Below, one piece after another: positions 51,078 to 59,409 of a DNA stretch of 64,000 nt. The notes beneath the pieces are model-generated. The model saw only the letters and a list, made by a program, of their open reading frames with translations, was not told the DNA's origin and made no database searches. Position 1 is the stretch's first letter; every line of letters begins with the position of its first letter. Source of the stretch: Candidatus Manganitrophus noduliformans (GTDB lineage: Bacteria; Nitrospirota; Nitrospiria; SBBL01; Manganitrophaceae); contig NZ_VTOW01000002.1 of assembly GCF_012184425.1 (NCBI RefSeq), forward strand, positions 496,001-560,000, read 5' to 3'. Both the position numbers and the translations under genes were made by a program.

Positions 51078-53150
51078 GTACATATCCTGGGTCAGGTCTT
51101 TGAAGAGGGTCGAGCGGTTTCGACCCGCCCGTTTTGAGGAATAGAGCGCCTTGTCGGCGCAGGCGATGAGCTCTTCGCGCTGGGCCGCATCGGCCGGCTG
51201 AGAGGCAACACCGATGCTGACGGTGATCTCGATCTTCTGCCCCTGCCAATCGATCGGGGCCGACTCGATCGTCTTGCGGATCCGCTCGGCCATCTGCCAC
51301 GCCTGCATCGAATCGGTCTTCAGCAACAGGACCACAAACTCCTCTCCGCCGTAGCGGGCGACCACGTCGAGCTTCCGGACCATTTTGGCCAGGAGCTTGG
51401 CGATGACCTTCAGGACGGCGTCCCCCGCCGGATGCCCGAAGGTGTCGTTGATCTTTTTGAAAAAGTCGATGTCGATCATCAGAATCGAGAAGGGCTCGGG
51501 GTGGCGCGCATTGCGGACGAATTCCTCCTGGAGCCGCTCTTGAAAACGGCGGTGATTGTAGACGCCGGTCAAGCCGTCGGTGATCGCCAACCGCTCCACC
51601 TGCGCGTGGGCCTGCGCCTCGGCGATGGAGATCGCGACATGATTGCAGAGAATCGAGAGGACGTGCCGATCATAGGTGGTGAAGGCGTTTTCCTTTTCGG
51701 AGAGAAAGAGGACCACCCCCATCGCCCGGTCCTCGATGATCAACGGGAGCCCGAGGAACGATCGGCAATCGACGCTGATTTTACACCCGTCGGGAAAAAT
51801 CTTGTGTTTGGCCCGCTGCGAAGGGAGCTGAGAGAAGAGGAGCACCTGCCGGTTCTTCACGATGATGCTGAGCAATCCGTTCGTGAGGGCGAAGTTATAA
51901 TCGACGACGGCCGGATCATACCCCTTCACCGCCTTCACCGTCAGCCGCCGCTCTCCCGGCTCGACCAGGAAGATAAAGCAACGGTCGTAATCGATGATCT
52001 CTTTCGCCGAATCGGCCGTGATCTCCAGACGATGATCGAGATCGAGCCGGGAGCCGAGACTTTTGCTGATCTCCAGAAGGGCCGAGTAGACCCGCGTCCG
52101 CTGGCTCATCCGCTGCTGCTCCCGGTAATAGGTCAGCACCGTCACGATCTCCCGGGCCACCCCTTGAAGCACCTCCTCGTCCTGGATCGAGAAGGCATGG
52201 TCGGCAAGGCTATCGACGCAGAGAAGCCCTTCAAAGAGATCTTGATCGAGCACCGGAACGGCTAAAAGAGAATGCGGAACGACCGATCCGTCGTCGTAAT
52301 CGAGCGGCTCCTTCTGATCCGGCAGATCGGCGACCGCAACGGCTCTCCTCTCCTTCGCGATCCAGCCGAGAATCCCCTCGCCGAGGGGGATCGTCCTTTG
52401 GAGATCGATGCCGAGCGGCGATTGTCGTCCCCTCGCCGCCCGGACCCAGAGGAGCTCTCCCTCCCGGTCGTATGACAGGAAAACGGCGCGATGCGCCTGC
52501 ATCCGGCTCGCCAGAATCAGGCCGAGGAGATGCTCCAGATGCGCCTCCATCCGCTTCGCCAGCATCTGCGCCTCATCCTTCTCTTCTTCTTTCGAAAGAC
52601 GCGCCAGCTCCGGCCGCTGCTTCATATCGGGGAGAGGCACGGCCGCCTCCATCTTTTTATTCTTCAGCTTCTTCATCAACATCTCCCGCTCCCGGTAGAA
52701 CGCGCGGAGCCCCCACTTCACGGTGAGCGGGATGACGATCAAAGCGAGCGGGAAGAAGACCATCCATTGGGAAAGGGGATCGGCCGGGGGGGCGGCGGAT
52801 AAACTCACCCCCTCCAGGAAAAAGATGCCGGAGACCAGGATCATGCTTCTGAAAAAGCTGAATTGGAAAGAGGCGATCAGGAGGACGACGGGATAAAGGT
52901 AGAGGAAGTAGGAATGGACGCCGCCGGTTTGCTGAACGACGGCGTTGACCGACAACAGGGAGAGGGCCGCCCCCTCCCATTTCATGGCGGCGGTCCGAGC
53001 CGGCGCCCGGGTCCACCGGTAAGCGAGAGAGGCGGCGAGATAAACGAAGAGGGTCAGCCAGACGATCCGCCCCGGGGAGAAAAAAAGATCGCTCGGCCTG
53101 GCATTTCCGGCGGAGAGAAGAAAGAGGATGAAAAGCGAGACGATCCTCAA
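51066..53150 (-). CDS. Membrane GAF-GGDEF diguanylate cyclase
   Basis: 694 residues. About five N-terminal membrane helices (1-165) are followed by two GAF-like domains (about 195-345 and 360-520) and a GGDEF domain with ARYGGEEF (about 605). The active site is intact: DIDFFKKIND for metal and base, and GHPAGD, where the last Asp is the guanine-reading residue. Hypr enzymes that make cGAMP carry Ser there, so this should be a normal c-di-GMP synthase. An RKLD inhibitory site (RxxD) lies 5 residues before RYGGEEF, so product feedback is expected. It overlaps the DUF4177 gene by 4 bases. Confidence 0.93.
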   Translation of the reverse strand: MRIVSLFILFLLSAGNARPSDLFFSPGRIVWLTLFVYLAASLAYRWTRAPARTAAMKWEGAALSLLSVNAVVQQTGGVHSYFLYLYPVVLLIASFQFSFFRSMILVSGIFFLEGVSLSAAPPADPLSQWMVFFPLALIVIPLTVKWGLRAFYREREMLMKKLKNKKMEAAVPLPDMKQRPELARLSKEEEKDEAQMLAKRMEAHLEHLLGLILASRMQAHRAVFLSYDREGELLWVRAARGRQSPLGIDLQRTIPLGEGILGWIAKERRAVAVADLPDQKEPLDYDDGSVVPHSLLAVPVLDQDLFEGLLCVDSLADHAFSIQDEEVLQGVAREIVTVLTYYREQQRMSQRTRVYSALLEISKSLGSRLDLDHRLEITADSAKEIIDYDRCFIFLVEPGERRLTVKAVKGYDPAVVDYNFALTNGLLSIIVKNRQVLLFSQLPSQRAKHKIFPDGCKISVDCRSFLGLPLIIEDRAMGVVLFLSEKENAFTTYDRHVLSILCNHVAISIAEAQAHAQVERLAITDGLTGVYNHRRFQERLQEEFVRNARHPEPFSILMIDIDFFKKINDTFGHPAGDAVLKVIAKLLAKMVRKLDVVARYGGEEFVVLLLKTDSMQAWQMAERIRKTIESAPIDWQGQKIEITVSIGVASQPADAAQREELIACADKALYSSKRAGRNRSTLFKDLTQDMYEVG

Positions 53151-53329
53151 TCGTATCCCTCCGCGCCGTATCCCTCCAGGCGTTTTTTGAGGATGCAGAG
53201 GAAGGGATAGGTTTCTTCAGGCTGGTGGATGATCTGAACCAGCTCCCATCCCTGCGCCCCAAGAAAGTTGAGCTGGTTGTCGATCTGCACCCCGGCGAGT
53301 CGTTCCGCCTTATATTCCCATTTCGGCAC
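53147..53329 (-). CDS. DUF4177-like small protein
   Basis: 60 residues. WEYKAERL, LNFLGAQGWELVQII and FLCILKKR match the short DUF4177 pattern (two strands, a helix with GWELV, then strands). Its stop overlaps the start of the cyclase gene (ATGA), so it is translationally coupled to it. Function is not known; it may be a small regulatory partner of the cyclase. Confidence 0.75.
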   Translation of the reverse strand: MPKWEYKAERLAGVQIDNQLNFLGAQGWELVQIIHQPEETYPFLCILKKRLEGYGAEGYD

Positions 53330-53374
53330 GTCGGACTCCTTCAGAACGGGGGTGGAACGATAACAAGACCGTCC

Positions 53375-54286
53375 TCAGACTTTGATCATCAACAATTTCT
53401 TCATCTTCTTTTTCCAGAGAAGCCGCTTGAGCTCTTCGATCTTTTCCCGCGCGGCCTCCTCCCCTTTCCGGATCGCCTCGTCGGAACGCCAGAAGTCGGA
53501 CCAGTGAAGCTGGCCGACATCCGGGCGAATGACCACATCGGCTTTCGCCAATTGGGAGCTGGATAAGGCCCGGCGGGTGATCTCGCTGGCGCGCAACACG
53601 ATGTCGAGCCCGCTGGTAAACGCCCGGACCGTCCCGGTGCTCTCCGAAGCATCGATGGCGATGACGAAGTCGGCCCCCCGTTGGATGAGCGGGTCGACCG
53701 GCACCTGGTTTACCCATCCGCCGTCGATCAGCTTCGCATCCCCGATCGTGATCGGCGGGAAAACGCCCGGAATAGCGCAGCTGGCCGCGATCGCCCTTCG
53801 GATCGGACCCTCCGAGAGGACCACCTCTCTGCCGTGGGCCAGATCGGCCGCAACGGCCAGAAAGGGAATTACCGTCTCTTCAATCCCTTTGTCGTCAAAA
53901 AGCCGGCTGATGTGCGCGACATAATCTTGCTCGGAAATGAACGAGGAGCGCCGGAGGGAGATTCCCCAGAAGATTCCCTTCTGGAGATACGATTTGAGGT
54001 TTGTGATGAAGGTCGCGCGCTTTTCCTCTTCGTAATGTCTTTTGATGAAGAAGAGCTTGGTCCGGCGGAACGATTCGCTGCTTAAGTAGTCGCAGGCCCG
54101 CTGGCGGACCTGATCGGCGTTCGGGTGCTGCGCGTACATGGCGCCGGCGATGGCGCCGAAGCTGGTCCCGGCAATCAGATGGAGTTCGATCCCCTCCGAC
54201 TCCAGGACTTTCAACACACCCAAATGAGCCAGCCCGCGCGCCCCTCCCCCGCCGAGCGCCAGGCCAACTTTAAAATACTTCTGCAT
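53375..54286 (-). CDS. Patatin-like phospholipase (RssA type)
   Basis: 303 residues from the ATG at 54286; a TTG three codons upstream is possible. The family motifs are in order: the oxyanion loop LALGGGGARGLAHLG (9-23), the nucleophile elbow GTSFG (40-44, S42) and the catalytic Asp in LIDGGWVNQVP (about 190). There is no signal peptide, so it is probably cytosolic or membrane-associated and hydrolyses acyl esters of membrane lipids. The last 30 residues are strongly basic. It starts the series that continues with DUF4177 and the cyclase genes. Confidence 0.9.
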   Translation of the reverse strand: MQKYFKVGLALGGGGARGLAHLGVLKVLESEGIELHLIAGTSFGAIAGAMYAQHPNADQVRQRACDYLSSESFRRTKLFFIKRHYEEEKRATFITNLKSYLQKGIFWGISLRRSSFISEQDYVAHISRLFDDKGIEETVIPFLAVAADLAHGREVVLSEGPIRRAIAASCAIPGVFPPITIGDAKLIDGGWVNQVPVDPLIQRGADFVIAIDASESTGTVRAFTSGLDIVLRASEITRRALSSSQLAKADVVIRPDVGQLHWSDFWRSDEAIRKGEEAAREKIEELKRLLWKKKMKKLLMIKV

Positions 54287-54315
54287 CTTAAACAATCAAA
54301 AATTGTTTATGACCC

Positions 54316-54400
54316 AGGAAATGCAGGTCGCGGAATGCGGACATTGGGGAGACGCGCGCATCGCCCCGGCCGAATCCGCAATCCGCATTCCGCACTTGCC
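54316..54400. repeat. Two-arm heptamer element upstream of patatin gene
   Basis: Left arm: units at 54316, 54323, 54330, 54337 and 54344, consensus GCGGAAT. Centre: 54351-54372. Right arm: units at 54373, 54380, 54387 and 54394, consensus AATCCGC, the inverse. The right arm abuts the stop codon of the next gene. Confidence 0.7.
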
Positions 54401-54622
54401 TTATGAAGCGGCCCCTTCGGCCTTCTTCTCTTTCTTTTTGCCCTTCGCCTCAATGAAGGCGATCCGGGTTTGAATCGTTTTCTTTCGCCGCTGCGCCCGC
54501 TTCAGCTTCTTGAGGGTCTCTCGAAACGAGGCGCGATCTCCCCCCGCGGACTCTTTCCGCTGCGCCGCCACTTTTGTCTTCAGCTTGCTGATCCGCTTCT
54601 CCAAATCTTTTACCTCTGCCAC
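54401..54622 (-). CDS. Small lysine-rich coiled-coil protein
   Basis: 73 residues from a GTG at 54622 behind AAGGAG. A longer frame that starts at 54772 would overlap the pseudopilin gene and is rejected. The protein is one charged helix (VKDLEKRISKLKTKVAAQ, then LKKLKRAQRRKKTIQTRI) with a very basic end. No family recognised. It directly follows the pseudopilin gene, so it may belong to that operon. Confidence 0.6.
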   Translation of the reverse strand: MAEVKDLEKRISKLKTKVAAQRKESAGGDRASFRETLKKLKRAQRRKKTIQTRIAFIEAKGKKKEKKAEGAAS

Positions 54623-54665
54623 GCTCTTCTCCTTATATAATTTATACCACACCTTCTCTTCTTTA

Positions 54666-55160
54666 CTACCACGTTTGCACTTTGGTTCCATCGAGCCCGA
54701 CCTGGTCGCCGCGGCTGTAGACATCATAGACGTCTCTGTCGCATGAGATCGTTGAATCGGGCTCGTCTTCATAACAGCGGGTTCCCCATTCGGTCGAACG
54801 GGTGAAGGGATCGATGGGGATCCGCCGAAGATATTTCCGGATCTTTTTATCGTTCGGATCGGGCACCGGAACCCCCTCCACCAAAACCTCCAGGCTTCTC
54901 GGATAACCTGTCTCTTCGTTTGCGATATCCGATTCGGAGTGGGAAATCCGCTTCGAATCCCAGTCGTCCTTAAACCGATCGATCGCCGATCGGAGATCCC
55001 GCAACGCCTGACGCAATTCCATCTCTTTCGCCCGCCGCTCTCCCATCTTGGAAAGCGGCATCGCCGCCGAGGCGAGGATCAGAATAACGACCGCCGTCAC
55101 GATTAACTCAAGGAGGGTCAGTCCCGACTGATCTTTTAGTTTTCCGCAAAAAAACGTCAT
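54666..55160 (-). CDS. GspG-like pseudopilin of second secretin locus
   Basis: 164 residues. The leader MTFFCGKLKDQSG is followed by LTLLELIVTAVVILILASAAMPLSK, a class III prepilin motif. It has the conserved Glu at position 5 and GspG-like helix (ELRQALRDLRSAIDRFKDDW). The C-terminal loop (YLRRIPIDPFT, WGTRCYEDEPDS, DVYDVYSR) is typical for GspG. It overlaps the secretin stop by 4 bases. Together they suggest a small second T2SS- or type IV pilus-like machine. Confidence 0.87.
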   Translation of the reverse strand: MTFFCGKLKDQSGLTLLELIVTAVVILILASAAMPLSKMGERRAKEMELRQALRDLRSAIDRFKDDWDSKRISHSESDIANEETGYPRSLEVLVEGVPVPDPNDKKIRKYLRRIPIDPFTRSTEWGTRCYEDEPDSTISCDRDVYDVYSRGDQVGLDGTKVQTW

Positions 55161-57502
55161 CGAACATTAATGAGTCCGGGGAAAATATCGGCATTGATCG
55201 GGCCGCGCGAGGGATTCAGCAGGCGCACATTGCGGAAATCGACCCGGCTCGAAGCGCCGGCCCGCTGCCCCTCAAAAACGAGGGTGAAGAGGGTCCCCGA
55301 GCCGCTGATCCCCTTTTCATCGGTGACCCGGTTGATCTGGACATCGACGGCGCCTCCGTTCGGCGGCGTCGATGAGACCAACGATACATTCTTCCCGTCT
55401 TTTTTCATAAAGTCTCCCTCGACCACTTCCTTGAGGGTGAGGACGGTCGGATCGAACGCGATCGACAGGGTCGCCGAGGAGAGGTCTTTGGCGTTATCGA
55501 CACGGACTTCGATATTCACCGGCCCGTTGACGGTCGTCGTCGATTCCCTCGGAAGGACGGAGAGGATCGGAACCAATCGGTTCTCCGCCTGCGGTTGGAT
55601 CGGCGCCGTCCGCGACTGGCCCGAGGGAGGGAGCGGGGCCGAGGGAATAGAAGGTACCGGAGCCCCTTCCGGTTCGCCCCTGACCTCGCCGACGGTCGGA
55701 AACTCGGAGAAGAGCGGCCGCGTCGAGTAGGTCTCTTCGGTTCCCGACCAGAACGACTGCAGCGGCTTCTCCGGGGTCTCGAAGGTCCGAATGATCCGGG
55801 GGGTGATCGTCATGACGATATCGGTCTTCGCCTTGTTTTTTTCGACGTTGGAGAAGAGCCGGCCGATCAGCGGGATGTCCCCCAGTCCGGGAATCTTGTT
55901 CGTCGTCGTCCGCTCGTCGTCCCGGACCAAGCCGCTGATCACGACCGTCTCCCCGTCGCGGACATTCAAAACGGTCTCGGTATTCCGGTTGCCGAAACGG
56001 AACTGCTGCTGGCCGTTTCCCAAGTTGACCAGATCGCCGAGGGAGGTGACCTCCAGATTGAGCTTCATCGTGACATCATTGGTCAGATGGATGTTCGGCT
56101 CGATCGTCAGCTTGATGCCGACGTCCTTGAATTCAATCGAGGTGGTCGTGGTCGCTCCCCCGATCACCGTGGAGGTCGTCGGGTTCGAAGTGGTCGTCGA
56201 GAGGAGAATCGGAACCCGATCGCCGATGTTGATCTTCGCGCTTTTGTTGTCCATGACCCGGATGCGCGGATTCGCCAGGGTCTGCGCCTCCGACTCCTGC
56301 TTGAAGAAATCGACCAAGATCGAGGGAAGAATCAGGAAGATGGCGGAATCGTTGAGGTCCCGCAATTCTTGAAGGCTGAACGCCCCGGGCGTCTCGTCGT
56401 CGCTGATAAAACCGGAAATCCGGCCGTCGCTGAAGTTCCAGCCGATTCTCGAACCCTTCGTCCGGTTCATCTCCAGGATTTCGACCTCGAACATCACCTC
56501 AGCCACCTTCCGATCGTTCGCCTCGATGATCTTCTCCGCCAGCTTGACCTTTTCGGGGGTATCCCGAATGACGATGGTGTTCAATTCGTCGTTGACGAAA
56601 ACGCGCCGGGTCTCCAGCATCGTCCGGAGCAGGTTGACCATCTCCTTCGCCCGGACGTTCGAGAGATAAAAGGTCCGGATGATCAGGTCCTGGTATTGAT
56701 CGACCTTTTGTTTGGTCTTGGGAATGACCAGGATCGTCTCCTCGCTGATCCGCTTCATGAAGAGATTGTTGGTCGACAAAATCAGATTCAGCGCCTCTTT
56801 GAAGCTGGCATCTTTGACGAAAATGCTGATCGTTTCATCCCGGACGTCTTTGTCGAAAAGAATGTTGATCCCCGCCGATTTCGCCAAGAGCTCGAAAACC
56901 TCCTTCAGCCGCGCATTCTGGAACTTGAGCGTGATCGGCTGGGTCGATTTAAGAGAAAGCTCATCGACTTCATCCCCCACGGCCCGCTGTCCTTTTCTGG
57001 CCTGCGCCAAAATTTCCGCGCCTTGCGGGAGGGTCGGGTCGCGCTCCAGCGCCCGCTCGAGAAATTCGATCGCCTCGCCGAATCGCTCGGCCTTCAGCAG
57101 TTTTTGTCCGAGCGAGAAATGATCTTCCGCCTCTTTTTTCCGGAAGGTCTGGGCGAAAAGATCCTGGTACTCCGCCCGGCTCGGATCGAGGAGCATCGCC
57201 CGCTTGATTTCTTCCAGGGCGACGGGGAGATTTTTTTGGCTTAACAATACCTTGGCCCGGTCGGCATGGACGGCGGCCGCTTTCATCTTGGCCTCGTCCA
57301 TCTTCTGCTTGAGCTTTTGATTGAAGGGATCTTTCTTGAGGGCGTCCGAGTAGACGTGATACGCCTCTTCCCAGCGCTTCTCGTTCGCAAACTCATCGCC
57401 GAGACGGACCTGCTTGGAGGTAAAACAACCGGAGAGAAGAAAAAAGAAAAGGGCCGCCCCAATGGTGATTGATACGCGAACACGACCCCGGTTTTCTTGC
57501 AC
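55157..57502 (-). CDS. TPR-secretin lipoprotein with C-terminal cohesin-like domain
   Basis: About 781 residues from a GTG at 57502 behind GGGAGGG. The signal peptide ends in LLSGC, so it is a lipoprotein. TPR repeats cover about 25-150. A secretin short N-domain follows (ITLKFQNARLKEVFELLAKSAGINILFDKDV, about 190-260). The pore domain comes next (VMFEVEILEMNRTKGS, AQTLANPRIRVMDNKSAKINIGDRVPIL, VVISGLVRDDERTT, GDIPLIGRLF). A cohesin-like beta-sandwich ends the chain (about 650-780, STTTVNGPVNIEVRVDNAKDLSSATLSIAFDP, FTLVFEGQRAG, INADIFPGLINVR). Secretins form outer-membrane channels. The cohesin module may hold a partner at the surface or in the periplasm. Confidence 0.9.
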   Translation of the reverse strand: MQENRGRVRVSITIGAALFFFLLSGCFTSKQVRLGDEFANEKRWEEAYHVYSDALKKDPFNQKLKQKMDEAKMKAAAVHADRAKVLLSQKNLPVALEEIKRAMLLDPSRAEYQDLFAQTFRKKEAEDHFSLGQKLLKAERFGEAIEFLERALERDPTLPQGAEILAQARKGQRAVGDEVDELSLKSTQPITLKFQNARLKEVFELLAKSAGINILFDKDVRDETISIFVKDASFKEALNLILSTNNLFMKRISEETILVIPKTKQKVDQYQDLIIRTFYLSNVRAKEMVNLLRTMLETRRVFVNDELNTIVIRDTPEKVKLAEKIIEANDRKVAEVMFEVEILEMNRTKGSRIGWNFSDGRISGFISDDETPGAFSLQELRDLNDSAIFLILPSILVDFFKQESEAQTLANPRIRVMDNKSAKINIGDRVPILLSTTTSNPTTSTVIGGATTTTSIEFKDVGIKLTIEPNIHLTNDVTMKLNLEVTSLGDLVNLGNGQQQFRFGNRNTETVLNVRDGETVVISGLVRDDERTTTNKIPGLGDIPLIGRLFSNVEKNKAKTDIVMTITPRIIRTFETPEKPLQSFWSGTEETYSTRPLFSEFPTVGEVRGEPEGAPVPSIPSAPLPPSGQSRTAPIQPQAENRLVPILSVLPRESTTTVNGPVNIEVRVDNAKDLSSATLSIAFDPTVLTLKEVVEGDFMKKDGKNVSLVSSTPPNGGAVDVQINRVTDEKGISGSGTLFTLVFEGQRAGASSRVDFRNVRLLNPSRGPINADIFPGLINVR

Positions 57503-57523
57503 AGGCCCTCCCTTACACAAATA

Positions 57524-57603
57524 AAGTGAGGAGTGAGGTGTTCGGAGTGAAGAGAGAAAATCTTCCGACTTTACGCCTCACTGCTCACTCCTTACTCCTC
57601 ACC
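57524..57603. repeat. Two-arm heptamer element upstream of second secretin
   Basis: Left arm: five contiguous 7-bp units (57524-57558, consensus GAGTGAG). After 3 bases, the right arm: six units (57562-57603, consensus CCTCACT, the inverse). It lies between the secretin start and the epimerase stop. Confidence 0.85.
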
Positions 57604-57618
57604 TGTTTTATATCCTTA

Positions 57619-58536
57619 CTAGGCACTCTTAAAATAATCGACGGTCTTCATCAGACCCTCTTGGAGCGGAACGCGCGGCTCCCAATCGAGCACTTTATGA
57701 ATTTTCTGGCAATCGAGGCAGCTCCGGACCTGCTCTCCCTTCTTCTCCGGACCGTGGATCTCTTTCGCCTCCGTCCCGGTGATGTCGAGGAGGTGGCGGA
57801 AGAGCTGGTTGACCGACGTCTCCTTGCCGGTTCCGACATTGAAGGTGTCGTTGATCTGACCGTGGATCACCGCCATGTTCGCCTCGATGACATCTTCCAC
57901 AAAGACATAATCCCGGGTCTGCATTCCGTTTCCGTTGATGATCGGCTGCTCCCCCCGAAGCATCTTTTGGGTGAAGATCGCGACCACCCCCGCTTCCCCG
58001 AACGGGTCCTGCCTCGGGCCATAGACGTTGGCGTATCTCAGCGCGGAATAATCGAGGCCGCAGACCTTCTGATAATAATAGAGGTAATGCTCGCTCGACA
58101 GCTTGCTGACGCCGTAGGGCGAAAGCGGATGGGTCGGATGCTCCTCCGGCGCCGGAAAAACCTGTTGATCGCCGTAGATGGCCCCGCCGGAAGAAGCGAA
58201 GACGATCCGCCGGGCGCCGTTTCGAACGGCGCACTCCAGCAGATTCAAGAGGCCGATGATATTCGACTGGGCGTCAAAGGCCGGATCGGCCACCGACCGG
58301 CGGACGTCCATCTGCGCCGCATGATGGCTGACCACCTCGGGCTTTTCCTTCTGGAAAATCCGCTCCAGGCGATTGCTCAGGATATCGAGCTTGTAGAACT
58401 TCGCTTCTTTGTGGATGTTCTTTTTCTTTCCGGTCGAGAGATTATCGACCACCACCACCTCATGTCCCTCTTGGATCAGCCGATCGACCAGATGAGAACC
58501 GATAAACCCGGCCCCTCCCGTCACCAACACTTTCAT
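57619..58536 (-). CDS. NAD-dependent sugar-nucleotide epimerase (GalE-like SDR)
   Basis: 305 residues. Extended SDR with the NAD motif GGAGFIGSHLVDRLI (7-21), VVVVDNLSTGK, FASSGGAIYG (substrate Ser, about 123-132) and the catalytic SPYGVSK (Tyr-x-x-x-Lys, about 147). The tail resembles UDP-glucose/GlcNAc 4-epimerases (VNQLFRHLLDI, RSCLDCQKIHKVLDWEPRV). It supplies sugar nucleotides for surface polysaccharide. It is read with, but separated from, tlyA by a heptamer array. Confidence 0.9.
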   Translation of the reverse strand: MKVLVTGGAGFIGSHLVDRLIQEGHEVVVVDNLSTGKKKNIHKEAKFYKLDILSNRLERIFQKEKPEVVSHHAAQMDVRRSVADPAFDAQSNIIGLLNLLECAVRNGARRIVFASSGGAIYGDQQVFPAPEEHPTHPLSPYGVSKLSSEHYLYYYQKVCGLDYSALRYANVYGPRQDPFGEAGVVAIFTQKMLRGEQPIINGNGMQTRDYVFVEDVIEANMAVIHGQINDTFNVGTGKETSVNQLFRHLLDITGTEAKEIHGPEKKGEQVRSCLDCQKIHKVLDWEPRVPLQEGLMKTVDYFKSA

Positions 58537-58605
58537 CTGCGTCCTTCCTTTCTGTATGAGCAGGAGTTCACGAAGACGGCGTGAAATTGAAAAGATTTTT
58601 TGTTT

Positions 58606-58654
58606 TCATTCCCCATTCCGCGCTCCGAATTCCTCACGCGTCTGCTCTCCTGCC
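58606..58654. repeat. One-arm heptamer array at the tlyA 3' end
   Basis: Seven contiguous 7-bp units. The first four (58606-58633) follow NNNTTCC on the plus strand (GGAANNN on the minus strand). They encode the TlyA tail and its stop codon. Confidence 0.65.
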
Positions 58655-59409
58655 TCGGTCCTTCTAAAATATACCAGAAATTCGGCGTTTCCTTTTTGCC
58701 CAAGAATCGGCGAGGGAATCGACCCGCCGACCTGAAGTCCCCACCCCGCGGCCTGACTGTATATTCGATCCAACACGCTCCGGTGCTTTTCGGAGCTCCG
58801 AACAATTCCTCCCCGGCCGACCTCCCCCTTCCCGACCTCAAACTGCGGCTTGACCAATGCGACAATTTCGCCCCGCGTCTTCAGAAAAGGAATCACCGCG
58901 GGAATCACCTTCTCCAATGAGATGAACGAAACGTCGATGGTCGCCAGATCGACCGGCTCCGGAACCGACTCCGGAGGAAGGGTGCGGATGTTGCGGCGCT
59001 CCAAAACGATCACGCGGGGATCTTGCCGAAGCCGCCAGGCGAGCTGGCCGTAGCCGACATCGACCGCGTAGACGCGAGCCGCCCCCCGCTGTAAAAGACA
59101 GTCGGTAAAACCGCCGGTCGACGCGCCGACGTCGATCACCACCTTCCCGGAAGGATCCAGATGGAACGCGTTCAGGGCCCCCTCGAGCTTGATTCCACCC
59201 CGGCTGACGTAAGGAGAGACCGGACCGAGGAGAACGATCTCCGCGTCTTCCTTTACCTGGGCCCCCGCCTTTTCGATTTTTTTCCCGTCGACCAAAACCG
59301 ATCCGCTCAGGATCAGGCTTCGCGCCCGTTCCCGGCTCTCGGCCAGTCCACGCGATTGCAATAGGAGATCGAGACGTTCTTTCGGTTTGGCCGACCGAGC
59401 CGACATCAT
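58606..59409 (-). CDS. tlyA: TlyA-type rRNA 2'-O-methyltransferase
   Basis: 267 residues. An S4 RNA-binding domain (about 8-68, [31 protein letters not shown]) is followed by an FtsJ-like methyltransferase domain: SAM motif [17 protein letters not shown] (about 90), [12 protein letters not shown] and VALVKPQFE (about 195). TlyA methylates cytidine 2'-OH of rRNA. The last 14 residues or so after EFLVYFRR ([14 protein letters not shown]) are encoded by a heptamer array, so the C-terminus looks extended by it. The start overlaps the dxs stop by 4 bases. Confidence 0.92.
   Translation of the reverse strand: MMSARSAKPKERLDLLLQSRGLAESRERARSLILSGSVLVDGKKIEKAGAQVKEDAEIVLLGPVSPYVSRGGIKLEGALNAFHLDPSGKVVIDVGASTGGFTDCLLQRGAARVYAVDVGYGQLAWRLRQDPRVIVLERRNIRTLPPESVPEPVDLATIDVSFISLEKVIPAVIPFLKTRGEIVALVKPQFEVGKGEVGRGGIVRSSEKHRSVLDRIYSQAAGWGLQVGGSIPSPILGQKGNAEFLVYFRRTEAGEQTREEFGARNGE

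Noticed and set aside
54401-54772. 123-residue version of the coiled-coil gene
   Set aside because: Its first 50 codons overlap the pseudopilin gene; a GTG with AAGGAG at 54622 is a better start.
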